64,000 nt of DNA from NCBI RefSeq assembly GCF_928381405.1, contig NZ_CAKMSB010000001.1, forward strand, positions 186,001-250,000, written 5' to 3'. Positions 1 to 7,944 of this stretch are shown one piece after another. Below the pieces are notes generated by a model. That model searched no databases. It had not been told where the DNA came from and saw only the letters and a list, made by a program, of their open reading frames with translations. Within the stretch, counting starts at the first letter, position 1. Each line of letters opens with the position of its first letter. The DNA comes from Rothia nasisuis. Its GTDB lineage: Bacteria; Actinomycetota; Actinomycetes; Actinomycetales; Micrococcaceae. The translations under genes and the position numbers were made by a program.

Positions 1-504
1 CATCACTTTCAGACCGCGCAGGCAGATAAAGGTCACCAGGCCAATGAGTGAACAGGCAATGAGTCTCTGATGCCCCAGCAGCACCGGGGTAATCGACTCC
101 AGGTACTGGGCAGCAGACGACAAAGACACCGACACGGTGAGCATAAAGTCCACCATCAAGGCGGCACCCAGCACGATAGCGGCGGTAATCCCCAGGTTCT
201 GGTGTACCAGAGCGAAGTCACCGCGCTCGCCCACATGATGAATGTTATAGCGGTAGGCACCCACCACAATCAGCAGAATTAGGGCGATGCCCAGCCCCAC
301 CAGGGGCGAGTAGGCCAGGGCCCCGTGGCCGGCAAGAAGCAGGGTCAGCAGAATTTCATCGGGAGCGTAGGCCACCGACGAGAACCCGTCGGCCCCAAAG
401 AGGGGCAGGGCACGGCGCTTGGGCAGGTTGCCCTTCTTGGCATGCCTGCTGGTGACGGGGGCACCAAAAATCAGGCGGGTGACCGCGCTCCTAATACTTC
501 TCAC
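1..504 (-). CDS. KimA-like APC-superfamily potassium permease (C-terminus beyond window)
   Basis: The reverse strand is open for 168 codons from a GTG at 504 to the left edge, so only the N-terminal part is visible. The translation runs VRSIRSAVTRLIFGAP, then KRRALPLFGADGFSSVAYAPDEILLTL, followed by at least three hydrophobic segments. The SSVAY motif before TM1 and the short basic N-terminus match APC permeases of the KimA (formerly YdaO) type, which import potassium with protons. A longer frame from the GTG at 540 is possible, but the 504 start fits the family N-terminus better. It is divergent from two TrkA-type regulatory proteins, which supports a potassium role. Potassium as substrate is inferred from family and context; amino acids remain possible. 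Confidence 0.8.
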   Translation of the reverse strand, partial: MRSIRSAVTRLIFGAPVTSRHAKKGNLPKRRALPLFGADGFSSVAYAPDEILLTLLLAGHGALAYSPLVGLGIALILLIVVGAYRYNIHHVGERGDFALVHQNLGITAAIVLGAALMVDFMLTVSVSLSSAAQYLESITPVLLGHQRLIACSLIGLVTFICLRGLKVM

Positions 505-602
505 AGGCTCTAACCGTAGTCGCTGATGCACAGAAAACACAGCTACACACACCACATTTTGGCTGTGGGTCAGGACGCCCCCGCGCAGCTGTGGCGCGCA
601 GG

Positions 603-631
603 TTGGGTGGTTGGGCTACCGGGCGTAGACT
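603..631 (+). promoter_or_regulatory. Candidate promoter of the trkA pair
   Basis: TTGGGT (603-608), a 17-base spacer and TAGACT (626-631) form a plausible housekeeping promoter about 60 bases upstream of the GTG at 693. The -10 fits TANNNT; the -35 is weak. No experimental support. Confidence 0.35.
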
Positions 632-692
632 AGAGACAGCCCTGCCCTGCGGGGTTGATGTTTGTTGTCGCTGTGGTTTCGTGAGGTGCTAA

Positions 693-1385
693 GTGCCCCA
701 TTTTGTGATTATGGGTGCCGGTCGTGTGGGCGTCATGCTGGCCCATACGCTTGAGGACGCAGGTCATTCTGTTGCGGTCATTGATCAAGATGACCGCTCC
801 TTTCGGCGGTTGCGTAAGGAATTTGCCGGTAAGAAAGTGACCGGTATGGGTTTTGACCGTGAGACGCTCAAACGGGCCGGTATTGAACATGCTTACGCTT
901 TCGCTGCGGTCTCATCGGGTGACAACTCCAATATCATCGCTTCTCGTGTGGCCCGTGAGACCTTCGGGGTTCAGCATGTTGTGGCCCGTATCTATGACCC
1001 CAACCGGGCCGAGTTCTACCAGCGGCTGGGTATTCCCACGGTCGCGGCCGTCCGCTGGTCCACCGACCAGGTGCTACGCCGTATTTTGCCGGAGCAGGCT
1101 ATGGCCGGTGACTTTCGCGAGGCCTCTGGCCGCCTGATGCTCGGTGAGTTGCAGCTACACGAGGCGTGGGCTGGCCATGCCCTGACCGAGATTGAGCAGG
1201 CAGCGGGTGTTCGCGTAGCCTACCTGACCCGTTTTGGGGAGGGTATGTTGCCCACCAAGGACACCTCCTACCAGCAGGGCGATACAGTACATGCCATGAT
1301 GCGAACCGAAGATATCAACGAAATCGCTCGGGTGCTCGGCACCGCCCCGGCACGAGAAACCGAGGGAGATTTAGAGTGGAAGTAA
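693..1385 (+). CDS. TrkA/RCK potassium uptake regulatory protein (first of pair)
   Basis: A 230-residue cytosolic RCK protein. It starts at GTG 693 with a GAGG ribosome-binding site 6 bases upstream. The N-terminal half is a Rossmann TrkA-N domain: beta strand FVIMGAGRVG (residues 4-13, GxGxxG) with the acidic end of beta2 at VIDQDD. The second half (about 140-220) is a TrkA-C ligand-binding domain. Such subunits bind nucleotides and gate Trk/Ktr or related potassium transporters. It overlaps the next trkA-like gene by 10 bases, so the two are co-translated and probably form a heteromer. The position corresponds to ceoB of Mycobacterium. No TrkH/KtrB channel subunit lies beside them, so the divergent KimA-like permease is the likely partner (inference). 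Confidence 0.9.
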   Translation: MPHFVIMGAGRVGVMLAHTLEDAGHSVAVIDQDDRSFRRLRKEFAGKKVTGMGFDRETLKRAGIEHAYAFAAVSSGDNSNIIASRVARETFGVQHVVARIYDPNRAEFYQRLGIPTVAAVRWSTDQVLRRILPEQAMAGDFREASGRLMLGELQLHEAWAGHALTEIEQAAGVRVAYLTRFGEGMLPTKDTSYQQGDTVHAMMRTEDINEIARVLGTAPARETEGDLEWK

Positions 1386-2029
1386 TCGTTATCGGCGCAG
1401 GTTCTGTGGGCTCTTCCAGCGCGCGCGAGCTACTCTCTCACGGCCACACTGTCACCATTATCGATATCAAGCCTGAAGCTATCTCCCGCAGCGATATTCA
1501 GCATGCTCACTGGGTGATTGGTGATGCCTGTGAGCTTGCCGTTTTGCGGCAGGCTAAGCCTGAGAACGCGGACGTCATCGTGGCAGCTTCTGGCGACGAT
1601 AAGACCAACCTGGTTGTCTCTTTGCTAGCGCGTAGTGAATTCGGGGTTCCTAGAACGGTTGCCCGAGTCAATAACCCCAAAAATGAGTGGCTTTTTGACG
1701 ATGCCTGGGGCGTTGATGTGGCTGTCTCTACCCCTCGGCTGATGACCTCCCTGGTTGAGGAGGCCGTTGAGGTCGGTGACGTGGTGCGGCTGCTGACTCT
1801 CAAGGCCGGTAGCGCCACTTTGGTGGAGTACACGGTACCAGCAGATCACCCCGTGATTGGTCATACGGTCAACCAGGTGCAGTGGCCCTTTGAGACCACT
1901 TTGACCGCGATTTTGCGCGACGGTGTGCCAATTACCCCCGGCGGTGACGATGTGATTGAGGGCGGCGACGAGCTCTTCTTCGTCACCACACCTGCAGGTG
2001 AGGACGACATCCGCGCGCTCTTTAGCTAG
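1376..2029 (+). CDS. TrkA/RCK potassium uptake regulatory protein (second of pair)
   Basis: A 217-residue protein with the same architecture as its upstream neighbour: a Rossmann TrkA-N domain with VIGAGSVGSS at residues 5-14, and a C-terminal TrkA-C domain (about 130-217) ending in DELFFVTTPAGEDDIRALF. Its ATG lies inside the end of the preceding gene, which implies translational coupling. It corresponds to ceoC of Mycobacterium. The two paralogues have diverged well beyond recent duplication. It ends about 115 bases before the convergent OB-fold gene; the gap contains short GC-rich dyads (near 2028-2106) but no clear T-run terminator. Confidence 0.9.
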   Translation: MEVIVIGAGSVGSSSARELLSHGHTVTIIDIKPEAISRSDIQHAHWVIGDACELAVLRQAKPENADVIVAASGDDKTNLVVSLLARSEFGVPRTVARVNNPKNEWLFDDAWGVDVAVSTPRLMTSLVEEAVEVGDVVRLLTLKAGSATLVEYTVPADHPVIGHTVNQVQWPFETTLTAILRDGVPITPGGDDVIEGGDELFFVTTPAGEDDIRALFS

Positions 2030-2145
2030 GGCGCACCTCCTGAACATAGTTCTTGACGCCCCGGCTCGTGCTTGCTACCGCAACAGCAGTTTCGTTGCGA
2101 GCCCGGGGCGCATTGGCTTCTTGTGAAGGGGCGCAGAGTCACCCG

Positions 2146-2667
2146 CTAGAGGGCGGGAACAATCTCATAGCGAGGGTTATACATCACTGGTTGTTGTTCT
2201 CGGGTGCTCAGCATCCCCGAAACCCGCAGGTAGCCTCCTGCCTCAATTCCGGGAACCTGCCGTTGACCCTGCCAGATGAGGGTCAGGTAGCTTCCGGCCG
2301 CTAAGGGCGGAAAGTCGGGGTAGAGCACCCGGTGAGTGGGCCGGTTGACGCTAAACCGGGTAGTAAATCCTGTCTCAGCGTCCAGTACCGAAATCTCACC
2401 GGTAGACGTGTCTTCCGTAGTGCTCACATCAGCGGTATCGTCCAGGTCCTCACCGGTCTCAGCGATGGGCATACCGGTCATGGGGTGGGTTTTAGCTGGC
2501 GGTAGCGGCTTAGACCGCTCAACCAGTAGGCTCACCTCGAACCGGGGATTGGAGCCCCGGTGTGACATCTTCACCCGCTGCACGCGACCGGCCAGGCGGG
2601 CCCTAAACCGCTCGGGGTAGGTCTCAAGCCGGGTCACGTGCACTGACGTATCAGCAGCATCGGGCAT
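2146..2667 (-). CDS. OB-fold nucleic-acid-binding-like protein (Rv2694c type)
   Basis: A 173-residue protein. ATG 2667 has an AGGGA site close upstream, placed in the last codons of the preceding DUF3710 gene with an 8-base gap, so the two are co-transcribed. The order DUF3710 then small OB-fold protein downstream of dut is conserved in actinobacteria. The sequence LAGRVQRVKMSHRGSNPRFEVSLL reads as strands of an OB barrel. Residues 55-100 form an acidic, Thr/Asp-rich insert that may be disordered. The C-terminal half (YLTLIWQGQRQVPGIEAGGYLRVSGML) continues the barrel. The family is often annotated as an OB-fold protein without demonstrated function, and ligand binding cannot be inferred here. 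Confidence 0.75.
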   Translation of the reverse strand: MPDAADTSVHVTRLETYPERFRARLAGRVQRVKMSHRGSNPRFEVSLLVERSKPLPPAKTHPMTGMPIAETGEDLDDTADVSTTEDTSTGEISVLDAETGFTTRFSVNRPTHRVLYPDFPPLAAGSYLTLIWQGQRQVPGIEAGGYLRVSGMLSTREQQPVMYNPRYEIVPAL

Positions 2668-2675
2668 GAGATTCC

Positions 2676-3491
2676 CTAGCCGATTTCGGTGATTTCGGGC
2701 CCGCGGCGGGGCACTTCGAGAGAGGGACGCTGTTGCTCGGCTTCGGTGGGCGTTGCAGAGGCCTGAGCTGCAGCATCTTGAATATTCTGAGGAACTCGCA
2801 TTGGGAGCAAGTCACGCGGGGGCATGGGCTCAGAACCGCGGTTAACCACAATATTACGGAAGACCTCTTCCATGGCGGTGGCGGCCTCACCGGGGAGCAC
2901 AGCCTTACCAGAGAAAACACCGCGCACGAACCAACGGGGGCCGTCCACACCCACAAAACGGGCGACGCGGAATCCCTGACGGCCATTGGGCAACTGGGTG
3001 GGCACACGTGAAATTAGCTGGCGGCCAAAGGGGCCATCGTTAATATCAACCTGGCCGCCCTGGCGGCGTACAGATGCGGAAAGCTCCCTGCGAATCTCGT
3101 CCCAGATACCCTGGCTCTTAGGGGCCGCGAATCCCTGCACCTGCAGTGTCCCCTCGCCCAGCTGCAAGGTAACCGCAATGACCTGCTGGGTTTTCTGGTC
3201 GGCTTCAAGGCGCAAACTCAAACCGGGCTGACTCTTGACCAGCAACCCACCCAGGTCAATGTACTGTGAGCCGGTCCGTTGTTCCGTCACGTCCCAGGGT
3301 CCGTTGTCACGGGTGAACTCAAGGAATGTCTGCACGTTCTCAGCCGGGGTTTCTCGAGCTTGTCTACGGGACTTGACGTTCTCTAACGTCTCGTCGGTCA
3401 GCTCAGGTGCCTCCTTGGGCTCCTGTTCTGTACGCTCGGCAGACTCAGTTTGCCTACGGGCGTCCTTCTTTTTACTCAAACCAAATTTCAC
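2676..3491 (-). CDS. DUF3710 family protein
   Basis: A 271-residue soluble protein of unknown function, restricted to actinobacteria. It starts at GTG 3491, preceded by AAGGAGAG at good spacing. Residues 1-50 are highly charged (Lys/Glu/Arg) and probably flexible. The DUF3710 core starts about residue 60 with NGPWDVTEQ and continues through YIDLGGLLV, QVIAVTLQLGEGTLQVQGFAAPK and GPRWFVRGVFSG. The last about 45 residues are again low complexity. It lies between dut and the OB-fold gene on the same strand, the usual actinobacterial arrangement. The name rests on conserved core motifs and context; no activity is known to me. Confidence 0.85.
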   Translation of the reverse strand: MKFGLSKKKDARRQTESAERTEQEPKEAPELTDETLENVKSRRQARETPAENVQTFLEFTRDNGPWDVTEQRTGSQYIDLGGLLVKSQPGLSLRLEADQKTQQVIAVTLQLGEGTLQVQGFAAPKSQGIWDEIRRELSASVRRQGGQVDINDGPFGRQLISRVPTQLPNGRQGFRVARFVGVDGPRWFVRGVFSGKAVLPGEAATAMEEVFRNIVVNRGSEPMPPRDLLPMRVPQNIQDAAAQASATPTEAEQQRPSLEVPRRGPEITEIG

Positions 3492-3537
3492 AGTCTCTCC
3501 TTGGATTGGGGGCTAATCAACAACGCTACAATAGAGC

Positions 3538-3990
3538 CTACCGAACACCGGTAGAACCAAAGCCAGCCGCACCGCGATCGGTCTCAGCAAGCTCCTCAAC
3601 CACACGAAAACGCGCTGTCTCGAACCGCTGAATCACCAGTTGGGCAATGCGGTCACCGCGTTCAATATCGAAAGGTTTCTCACTGTCGGTGTTGAGCAGA
3701 CAGACCATCAGCTCTCCGCGATAACCCGAATCAACGGTGCCCGGCGCGTTCACGAGCGTAATTCCGTGCTTGACTGCAAGCCCTGACCGAGGGTGGACCA
3801 GCCCCACATAGCCCTGTGGCAAGGCAATTGCAACGCCTGTAGGCACCAGGGCACGCTCACCGGGGGCCAAAGTCAGGTTCACCCGGGAGCGCAAGTCTGC
3901 ACCGGCATCACCCGCCTGCGCATAGCAGGGGGGCTCTATTCCTTCATCCAACAACTTGATGTCAATGTCTAGCTGATTCATCACTCTCAT
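3538..3990 (-). CDS. dut: dUTP diphosphatase (dUTPase)
   Basis: Hydrolyses dUTP to dUMP and diphosphate, keeping uracil out of DNA and supplying dUMP for thymidylate synthesis. All five trimeric dUTPase motifs are visible: AGDAGADL (26-33), PRSGLA (67-72), NAPGTVDSGYRGEL (81-94, with the catalytic Asp), GDRIAQL (112-118) and the mobile C-terminal arm RGAAGFGSTG (139-148). The 150-residue length is normal. The ATG at 3990 is used; a second ATG three codons in (3981) is possible and neither has a strong Shine-Dalgarno. It heads the leftward dut, DUF3710, OB-fold group and is divergent from the DUF3093 gene. Confidence 0.97.
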   Translation of the reverse strand: MRVMNQLDIDIKLLDEGIEPPCYAQAGDAGADLRSRVNLTLAPGERALVPTGVAIALPQGYVGLVHPRSGLAVKHGITLVNAPGTVDSGYRGELMVCLLNTDSEKPFDIERGDRIAQLVIQRFETARFRVVEELAETDRGAAGFGSTGVR

Positions 3991-4186
3991 TACTGTACCC
4001 GCTTCATACTTCCACTCGCCTTCAACCGGGGCAGGCCGCGCGTTGAGTGCACTCAGTAGGCCTACTCGAAGGCATCATCATTGGTTCCCTGTGTTCGGTG
4101 AAAGCCCGTACACTAGATGGAGGCTGAGCTGTACGATTCACGCTGAAGCCGTTTCTGTAACCGACCTCACCTGCATGAAGGAAGTT

Positions 4187-4660
4187 ATGTCAACTGCCTC
4201 TTCAACGCCCCTCTACCAAGAACGTCTTGCACCCGGCATCGGGCTGTGGATTGCGTGTGTAGGGGCAGGTCTTGCAACCTTTTTGGTGGGCGCGCCCATC
4301 AGCATTAGTGCGGGTGTTATCGCCGGTATTCTCATGTTTTTACTCCTAGTCGGGCTACTTTATGGCACCTCGCCCACCCTCGAAATTACCGATACTACTG
4401 TACGTTTCGGTCGAGCTCGTATTGAACGTGAGTACGTGGGTCGTGCCCATGCTTTCCGGGGTGAAAATGCCCGTATTGCTGCGGGTCCTGCCCTCGACGG
4501 CCGTGCCTATATGTGCTTTCGCGGCTGGATCCCCGCTGTCGTCCGCGTTCAGATTATCGACCCAGCTGACCCCACACCGTACTGGATAGCTTCATCACGC
4601 CATCCCGAAAAAATTGTGGAGATTCTCAACGTTAGCCTCCCTGATGAAGAAGACGAGTAG
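4187..4660 (+). CDS. DUF3093 family membrane protein
   Basis: A 157-residue protein. The ATG at 4187 follows AAGGAAG at 4178-4184, so this start is preferred to the longer frame from 4043. Two hydrophobic segments at about residues 17-37 and 41-60 form a membrane hairpin. The rest is soluble and contains the family-typical EREYVGRAHAF and the C-terminal segment DPTPYWIASSRHPEKIVEIL. The family is actinobacterial and of unknown function; it resembles a PH-like module after a membrane anchor. The gene is divergent from dut and convergent with DUF4193, as in other actinobacteria (Rv2698 position). A strong bidirectional terminator follows. Confidence 0.85.
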   Translation: MSTASSTPLYQERLAPGIGLWIACVGAGLATFLVGAPISISAGVIAGILMFLLLVGLLYGTSPTLEITDTTVRFGRARIEREYVGRAHAFRGENARIAAGPALDGRAYMCFRGWIPAVVRVQIIDPADPTPYWIASSRHPEKIVEILNVSLPDEEDE

Positions 4661-4697
4661 GTAGAAAAAGCCACTGTGCAGTGAGGTCTCACGAATA

Positions 4698-4732
4698 GGG
4701 GCTGGGCCGGATGATAGACCCGGCCCAGCCCC
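4698..4732. terminator. Bidirectional terminator between DUF3093 and DUF4193
   Basis: A perfect 13-base-pair GC-rich stem (4698-4710 with 4720-4732) and a 9-base loop, placed between two convergent genes. AT-rich sequence follows on the + side. Confidence 0.85.
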
Positions 4733-4752
4733 AAACATATAAACCTGGTGTT

Positions 4753-5052
4753 CTAGCTCTCGCACTCAATGCAGAATTTCAGATCTCCTTCTTCACGGGC
4801 AATCTGTGAACGGTGACGCACCAGGAAGCAGGAAGCGCAGGTGAATTCGTCATCTTGGGCCGGTAGTACAACTACATTCAGTTCTTCGTTGGAGAGGTCA
4901 GCACCGGGGAGCTCAAAACTTTCGGCTGCTGCGTTCTCGTCCTCGTCTACCGCACCTGACTGCATTTCAGATGGCCGTGAGCGGAGTTCTTCAAAGGACT
5001 GGTCCTTGCTCTCTTCATCCTGCTTGCGAGGTGCATCGTAATCGGTTGCCAT
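4753..5052 (-). CDS. DUF4193 zinc-ribbon-like protein
   Basis: A 99-residue acidic protein. The ATG at 5052 has GGAG at good spacing and gives the family N-terminus MATDYDAPR; the longer frame to 5112 is not needed. Residues 10-65 are very acidic and probably disordered. The C-terminal 30 residues carry two CxxC pairs (C72/C75 and C94/C97) around a basic RHRSQIAREE segment, typical of a small zinc ribbon. The family (Rv2699c position in Mycobacterium) is conserved across actinobacteria and has no established function that I know of. Its placement between DUF3093 and the next divergent block is conserved. Confidence 0.88.
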   Translation of the reverse strand: MATDYDAPRKQDEESKDQSFEELRSRPSEMQSGAVDEDENAAAESFELPGADLSNEELNVVVLPAQDDEFTCASCFLVRHRSQIAREEGDLKFCIECES

Positions 5053-5487
5053 GGTTTTCTCCATTAGGTCTGAGACGGGTTGAGGTGCTCTCAGCACGGA
5101 GAGCAACTGCACCTCTGGGCCGGTCGTTCAGGTCCCGCCCAGCCCGGGTTTGCTCCGGTGGGGTCCCGCTCGATGTGATGAGGTGACGGGTAGAATTGTT
5201 CACGATTGCTTACAAGAATGCAAGTAGGGATGACATCTTCAGCCTCTGGCCAAGTCACAAACAGATAGGCGCAGAGTTAATTAAGAACAAACATTATCTA
5301 AACATAAACTTGAAGGTTAATTTTTTCCTTTGAAAATCGGGGTTTTCCTAAACTTCAAGCGAAGCTGTGCCCACTTTCGGCTTCAAGCAAAGATTGAGAC
5401 GGTAGGCTTTCAGATAAGAGCAAAGAGTGAAAGCTTTAGAACTCACAGACTTCTGAAGCCCAAACCCCAAGAAATGGAGACCAAGCA
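5053..5487. other. 435-base divergent intergenic region, no gene seen
   Basis: The upstream regions of DUF4193 (leftward) and sepH (rightward). The middle (about 5260-5350) is AT-rich with T- and A-tracts and probably holds the promoters of both genes. Open frames here are short with no family features. I see no tRNA, riboswitch or repeat. Confidence 0.5.
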
Positions 5488-6882
5488 GTGCATGAACTGC
5501 GCCTAGCTGGAATTCACGACGACGGTGAGAACCTCATACTTGAGGCTGCTGACGGCACCACCTACCTCCTTCCTATTGATCAGAATCTTCGCCAGAGCAT
5601 CGCTCGCGCCCGCCGCATTCACCCCCTGCGTGGCGGCTCGTCTGGAACATTTGGCCCCCGCGATATTCAGGCTCGCTTCCGACAGGGGGCCACGGTTGAA
5701 GAAATTGCCGCTGAGTCAGGGTGGGAGCCCGAGCGCGTGCGCCGCTACGAGTGGCCCATTGTGGCTGAGCGCGCCAATATTATCCATACGGCTCGCACCG
5801 TCGTCATTGCCCCAGCCCCCGGCCAATCTGGCTCTGCACAAAGCCTCAACGAGCACATTGAAGCCGTATCCCACCGCTACGGCTTCGACCAGTCTCCAAT
5901 GAACTGGACAACCTGGCAACAAGAGTCAGGTCAGTGGACAATTTCGCTGGAAGTCAAACTGGACGAGGACGTTACCCGTGGGCTACCTCGTACCGTCATG
6001 TTTCCTGCCCGTTGGAACTTCAACCCCGCGAACCAGAGCATTTACGCGTCCAACGAGGCAGCCTACTTCCTCATGGGCCGTGACCATTCCCAGGACTCCC
6101 CCATCCCCGATTCACCGATTCCTGGTTCACCCCCCGCAGCGGGCACTGAGGTAGCAGCCTCAGGCTCCTCTGCTCCCCCTGCTGAAAGTATTGAGTCCCG
6201 GCATGTGGGCGTGCAGGTTGGCGAGCCCAGTATTACCCGTGTTCGTATCCCCGCGCACAAGGAACAGAACGAACTCCTCGATGAGCTCACTGCCCGCCGC
6301 GGTGTGCCTTCCTTTGACCCCGCCAGTGAGCGTAAGCTAGCTGATTTGCTAGAGCGTGCTCGGCGCAGCTCCCGCACTGTGCCCCTGGTTTCAGCAGCAC
6401 GCCCCGGCGAACATGAACCGGCCGATGCAGGCTCTGTTGAGAAGCCCCTACCTGAAACCGCTCAGGTTAAGGATTCTCCCCAGCTGGCCCGGGTTGACGA
6501 CGCACCCCGGCATGCAGACCCATCACTTCACGCTGATGCAGAGGAAGCTACAACGGCCCCTGACTCCCAGCCGCACACCACAACAGGCAATCACGAAAAC
6601 ACCGCTGAAGCCGAACCTGAAGCGACAGACAGGGTGCATACGCAACCAGTACAGAGTCAGCAGATAACCGACAACGAACCGATTAGCCAGGGCGAACACC
6701 TATCGTCTAGTGACCATCAGCGCCCAGCCGAAGCCGCTGAGCAGGCCCAAGTCGCTGAGCAGGCCGAAGTCATTGAGGAAGCTGAGGAGACAGCTAAGCC
6801 ACAGACCGCCCGCCCAGCGCGCGCCAAGCGAACAAGCGTACCCAGTTGGGATGACATCATTTTCGGTAGCCAACGGCGTTAA
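5488..6882 (+). CDS. sepH: Septation protein SepH (DUF3071)
   Basis: SepH promotes FtsZ ring assembly in actinobacterial cell division. This 464-residue protein starts at GTG 5488, with GGAGA 7 bases upstream. The N-terminal conserved domain begins MHELRLAGIHDDGENLILE and contains a helix-turn-helix-like segment (about residues 55-85: IQARFRQGATVEEIAAESGWEPERVRRYEWPIVAERA), the part known to act on FtsZ. The conserved region ends near residue 195. The remaining about 270 residues are Ala/Glu/Pro/Gln-rich and low complexity, as usual in the family, and end in the conserved SVPSWDDIIFG motif. A hairpin terminator follows at 6953. Confidence 0.93.
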   Translation: MHELRLAGIHDDGENLILEAADGTTYLLPIDQNLRQSIARARRIHPLRGGSSGTFGPRDIQARFRQGATVEEIAAESGWEPERVRRYEWPIVAERANIIHTARTVVIAPAPGQSGSAQSLNEHIEAVSHRYGFDQSPMNWTTWQQESGQWTISLEVKLDEDVTRGLPRTVMFPARWNFNPANQSIYASNEAAYFLMGRDHSQDSPIPDSPIPGSPPAAGTEVAASGSSAPPAESIESRHVGVQVGEPSITRVRIPAHKEQNELLDELTARRGVPSFDPASERKLADLLERARRSSRTVPLVSAARPGEHEPADAGSVEKPLPETAQVKDSPQLARVDDAPRHADPSLHADAEEATTAPDSQPHTTTGNHENTAEAEPEATDRVHTQPVQSQQITDNEPISQGEHLSSSDHQRPAEAAEQAQVAEQAEVIEEAEETAKPQTARPARAKRTSVPSWDDIIFGSQRR

Positions 6883-6952
6883 GGTTTAGCTGAGCAACCG
6901 ATGTCTTTAGGTATCGGGCCTGGGGCTCGGCGTCCCTATGCTCTCGCCTGTA

Positions 6953-6987
6953 CTCCCTGCCTCGCAATACTGAGAACGGGCAGGGAG
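6953..6987 (+). terminator. Likely terminator downstream of sepH
   Basis: A nine-base-pair stem (6953-6961 with 6979-6987), a 17-base loop, then a T-rich run starting GTTTCTTCTT. Confidence 0.6.
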
Positions 6988-7149
6988 GTTTCTTCTTCGG
7001 TAGGTCAAACAGTAAAAGGAGTTATAGCTGGGTACGCTTGGGGGTGGCAAACTGATATGATTACTCACCGTTTAGTATCACTTTGCAGCAGGCTCAGCTA
7101 CCATAGGTAGACATCGAATCAGCCCAGCATCACACTTGACGAGGACGCC

Positions 7150-7917
7150 GTGGACGCACCCACCCCCCAAGGTTCAGATTCCAAGAAGACCTACCTTGAT
7201 GACCCTACCGAGGCCTTCTCTCCCCTTCGCGAGCCAGTAGGCGGTTCAGCGGGATCTGACCCTGACCCCGATGCCACCGAAATCCTGGCACCTACCGCTG
7301 TAGCGAGCGCTTCAGAAGGTGACAAGATAGCCTCTCAAAGCACTGAACACCATCAGGGAGATGGTATCGGTTCTAAGGTTTTCTTTATCGGATCTGCACT
7401 TCTTGCTGGAGGCGTGATTGTTGCTGCCGCGACCTTCCTTCTGCCCCTGAATGATTCAGCCGAACAGCCTGTCAACGGTAGCTCTAGCCCCACCGAAGTT
7501 GCAACGGCCCCGGCAGAAGCCTCCCCAGAGAGCGATACGTCCACGCCCACCCCCAGTTTCAACACGAAATCACCGACCGTGACCGAGCGTAGCGAAGAAA
7601 CCGAGGGCGCTGTGATACCACCAGGAACGGTGCAGTATGCTCCCACTGAGCAGAGCTTCCAGACCCAGACGACCTATGAAGAAGCACCGGCACCTACCGA
7701 AACTGGTGCGGTGATTGAGAGCCCGCTAACGGTAGAAGAGACGGCGCCCGCTCCCATCGACCCGGTACCGTCAGAAAGCATCGCTCCTACTGACAGCTCC
7801 CCTACTCAGGAGCCTGACAGCCCCGCTGAGACCGTTGTTCCATCCGCCGACGCTGTCGGCGACGATGCGGCTGCACCTGCTACCGATCCCACAAACGAAG
7901 CTCCCCCAGCTCCCTGA
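7150..7917 (+). CDS. Membrane-anchored Thr/Pro/Glu-rich protein of unknown function
   Basis: A 255-residue protein. GTG 7150 has GAGGA 5 bases upstream. Residues 1-70 are polar and acidic, and one transmembrane helix lies at about 76-98 (FFIGSALLAGGVIVAAATFLLPL). The remaining 155 residues are dominated by Thr, Pro, Glu, Ser and Ala, as in an unstructured cell-wall-spanning stalk. There is no sortase motif or catalytic domain. The orientation is inferred to be a cytoplasmic N-terminus and extracellular tail. It sits between sepH and a convergent phosphodiesterase. I do not recognise the family; composition-driven similarity to other stalks would not be informative. Confidence 0.75.
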   Translation: MDAPTPQGSDSKKTYLDDPTEAFSPLREPVGGSAGSDPDPDATEILAPTAVASASEGDKIASQSTEHHQGDGIGSKVFFIGSALLAGGVIVAAATFLLPLNDSAEQPVNGSSSPTEVATAPAEASPESDTSTPTPSFNTKSPTVTERSEETEGAVIPPGTVQYAPTEQSFQTQTTYEEAPAPTETGAVIESPLTVEETAPAPIDPVPSESIAPTDSSPTQEPDSPAETVVPSADAVGDDAAAPATDPTNEAPPAP

Positions 7918-7944
7918 TATGCCCCCGGTTTATGGGTTCGGGCC

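Noticed and set aside
505-692. c-di-AMP (ydaO) riboswitch upstream of the KimA-like gene
   Set aside because: I could not find the conserved core sequences or pairing of that riboswitch in the leader.
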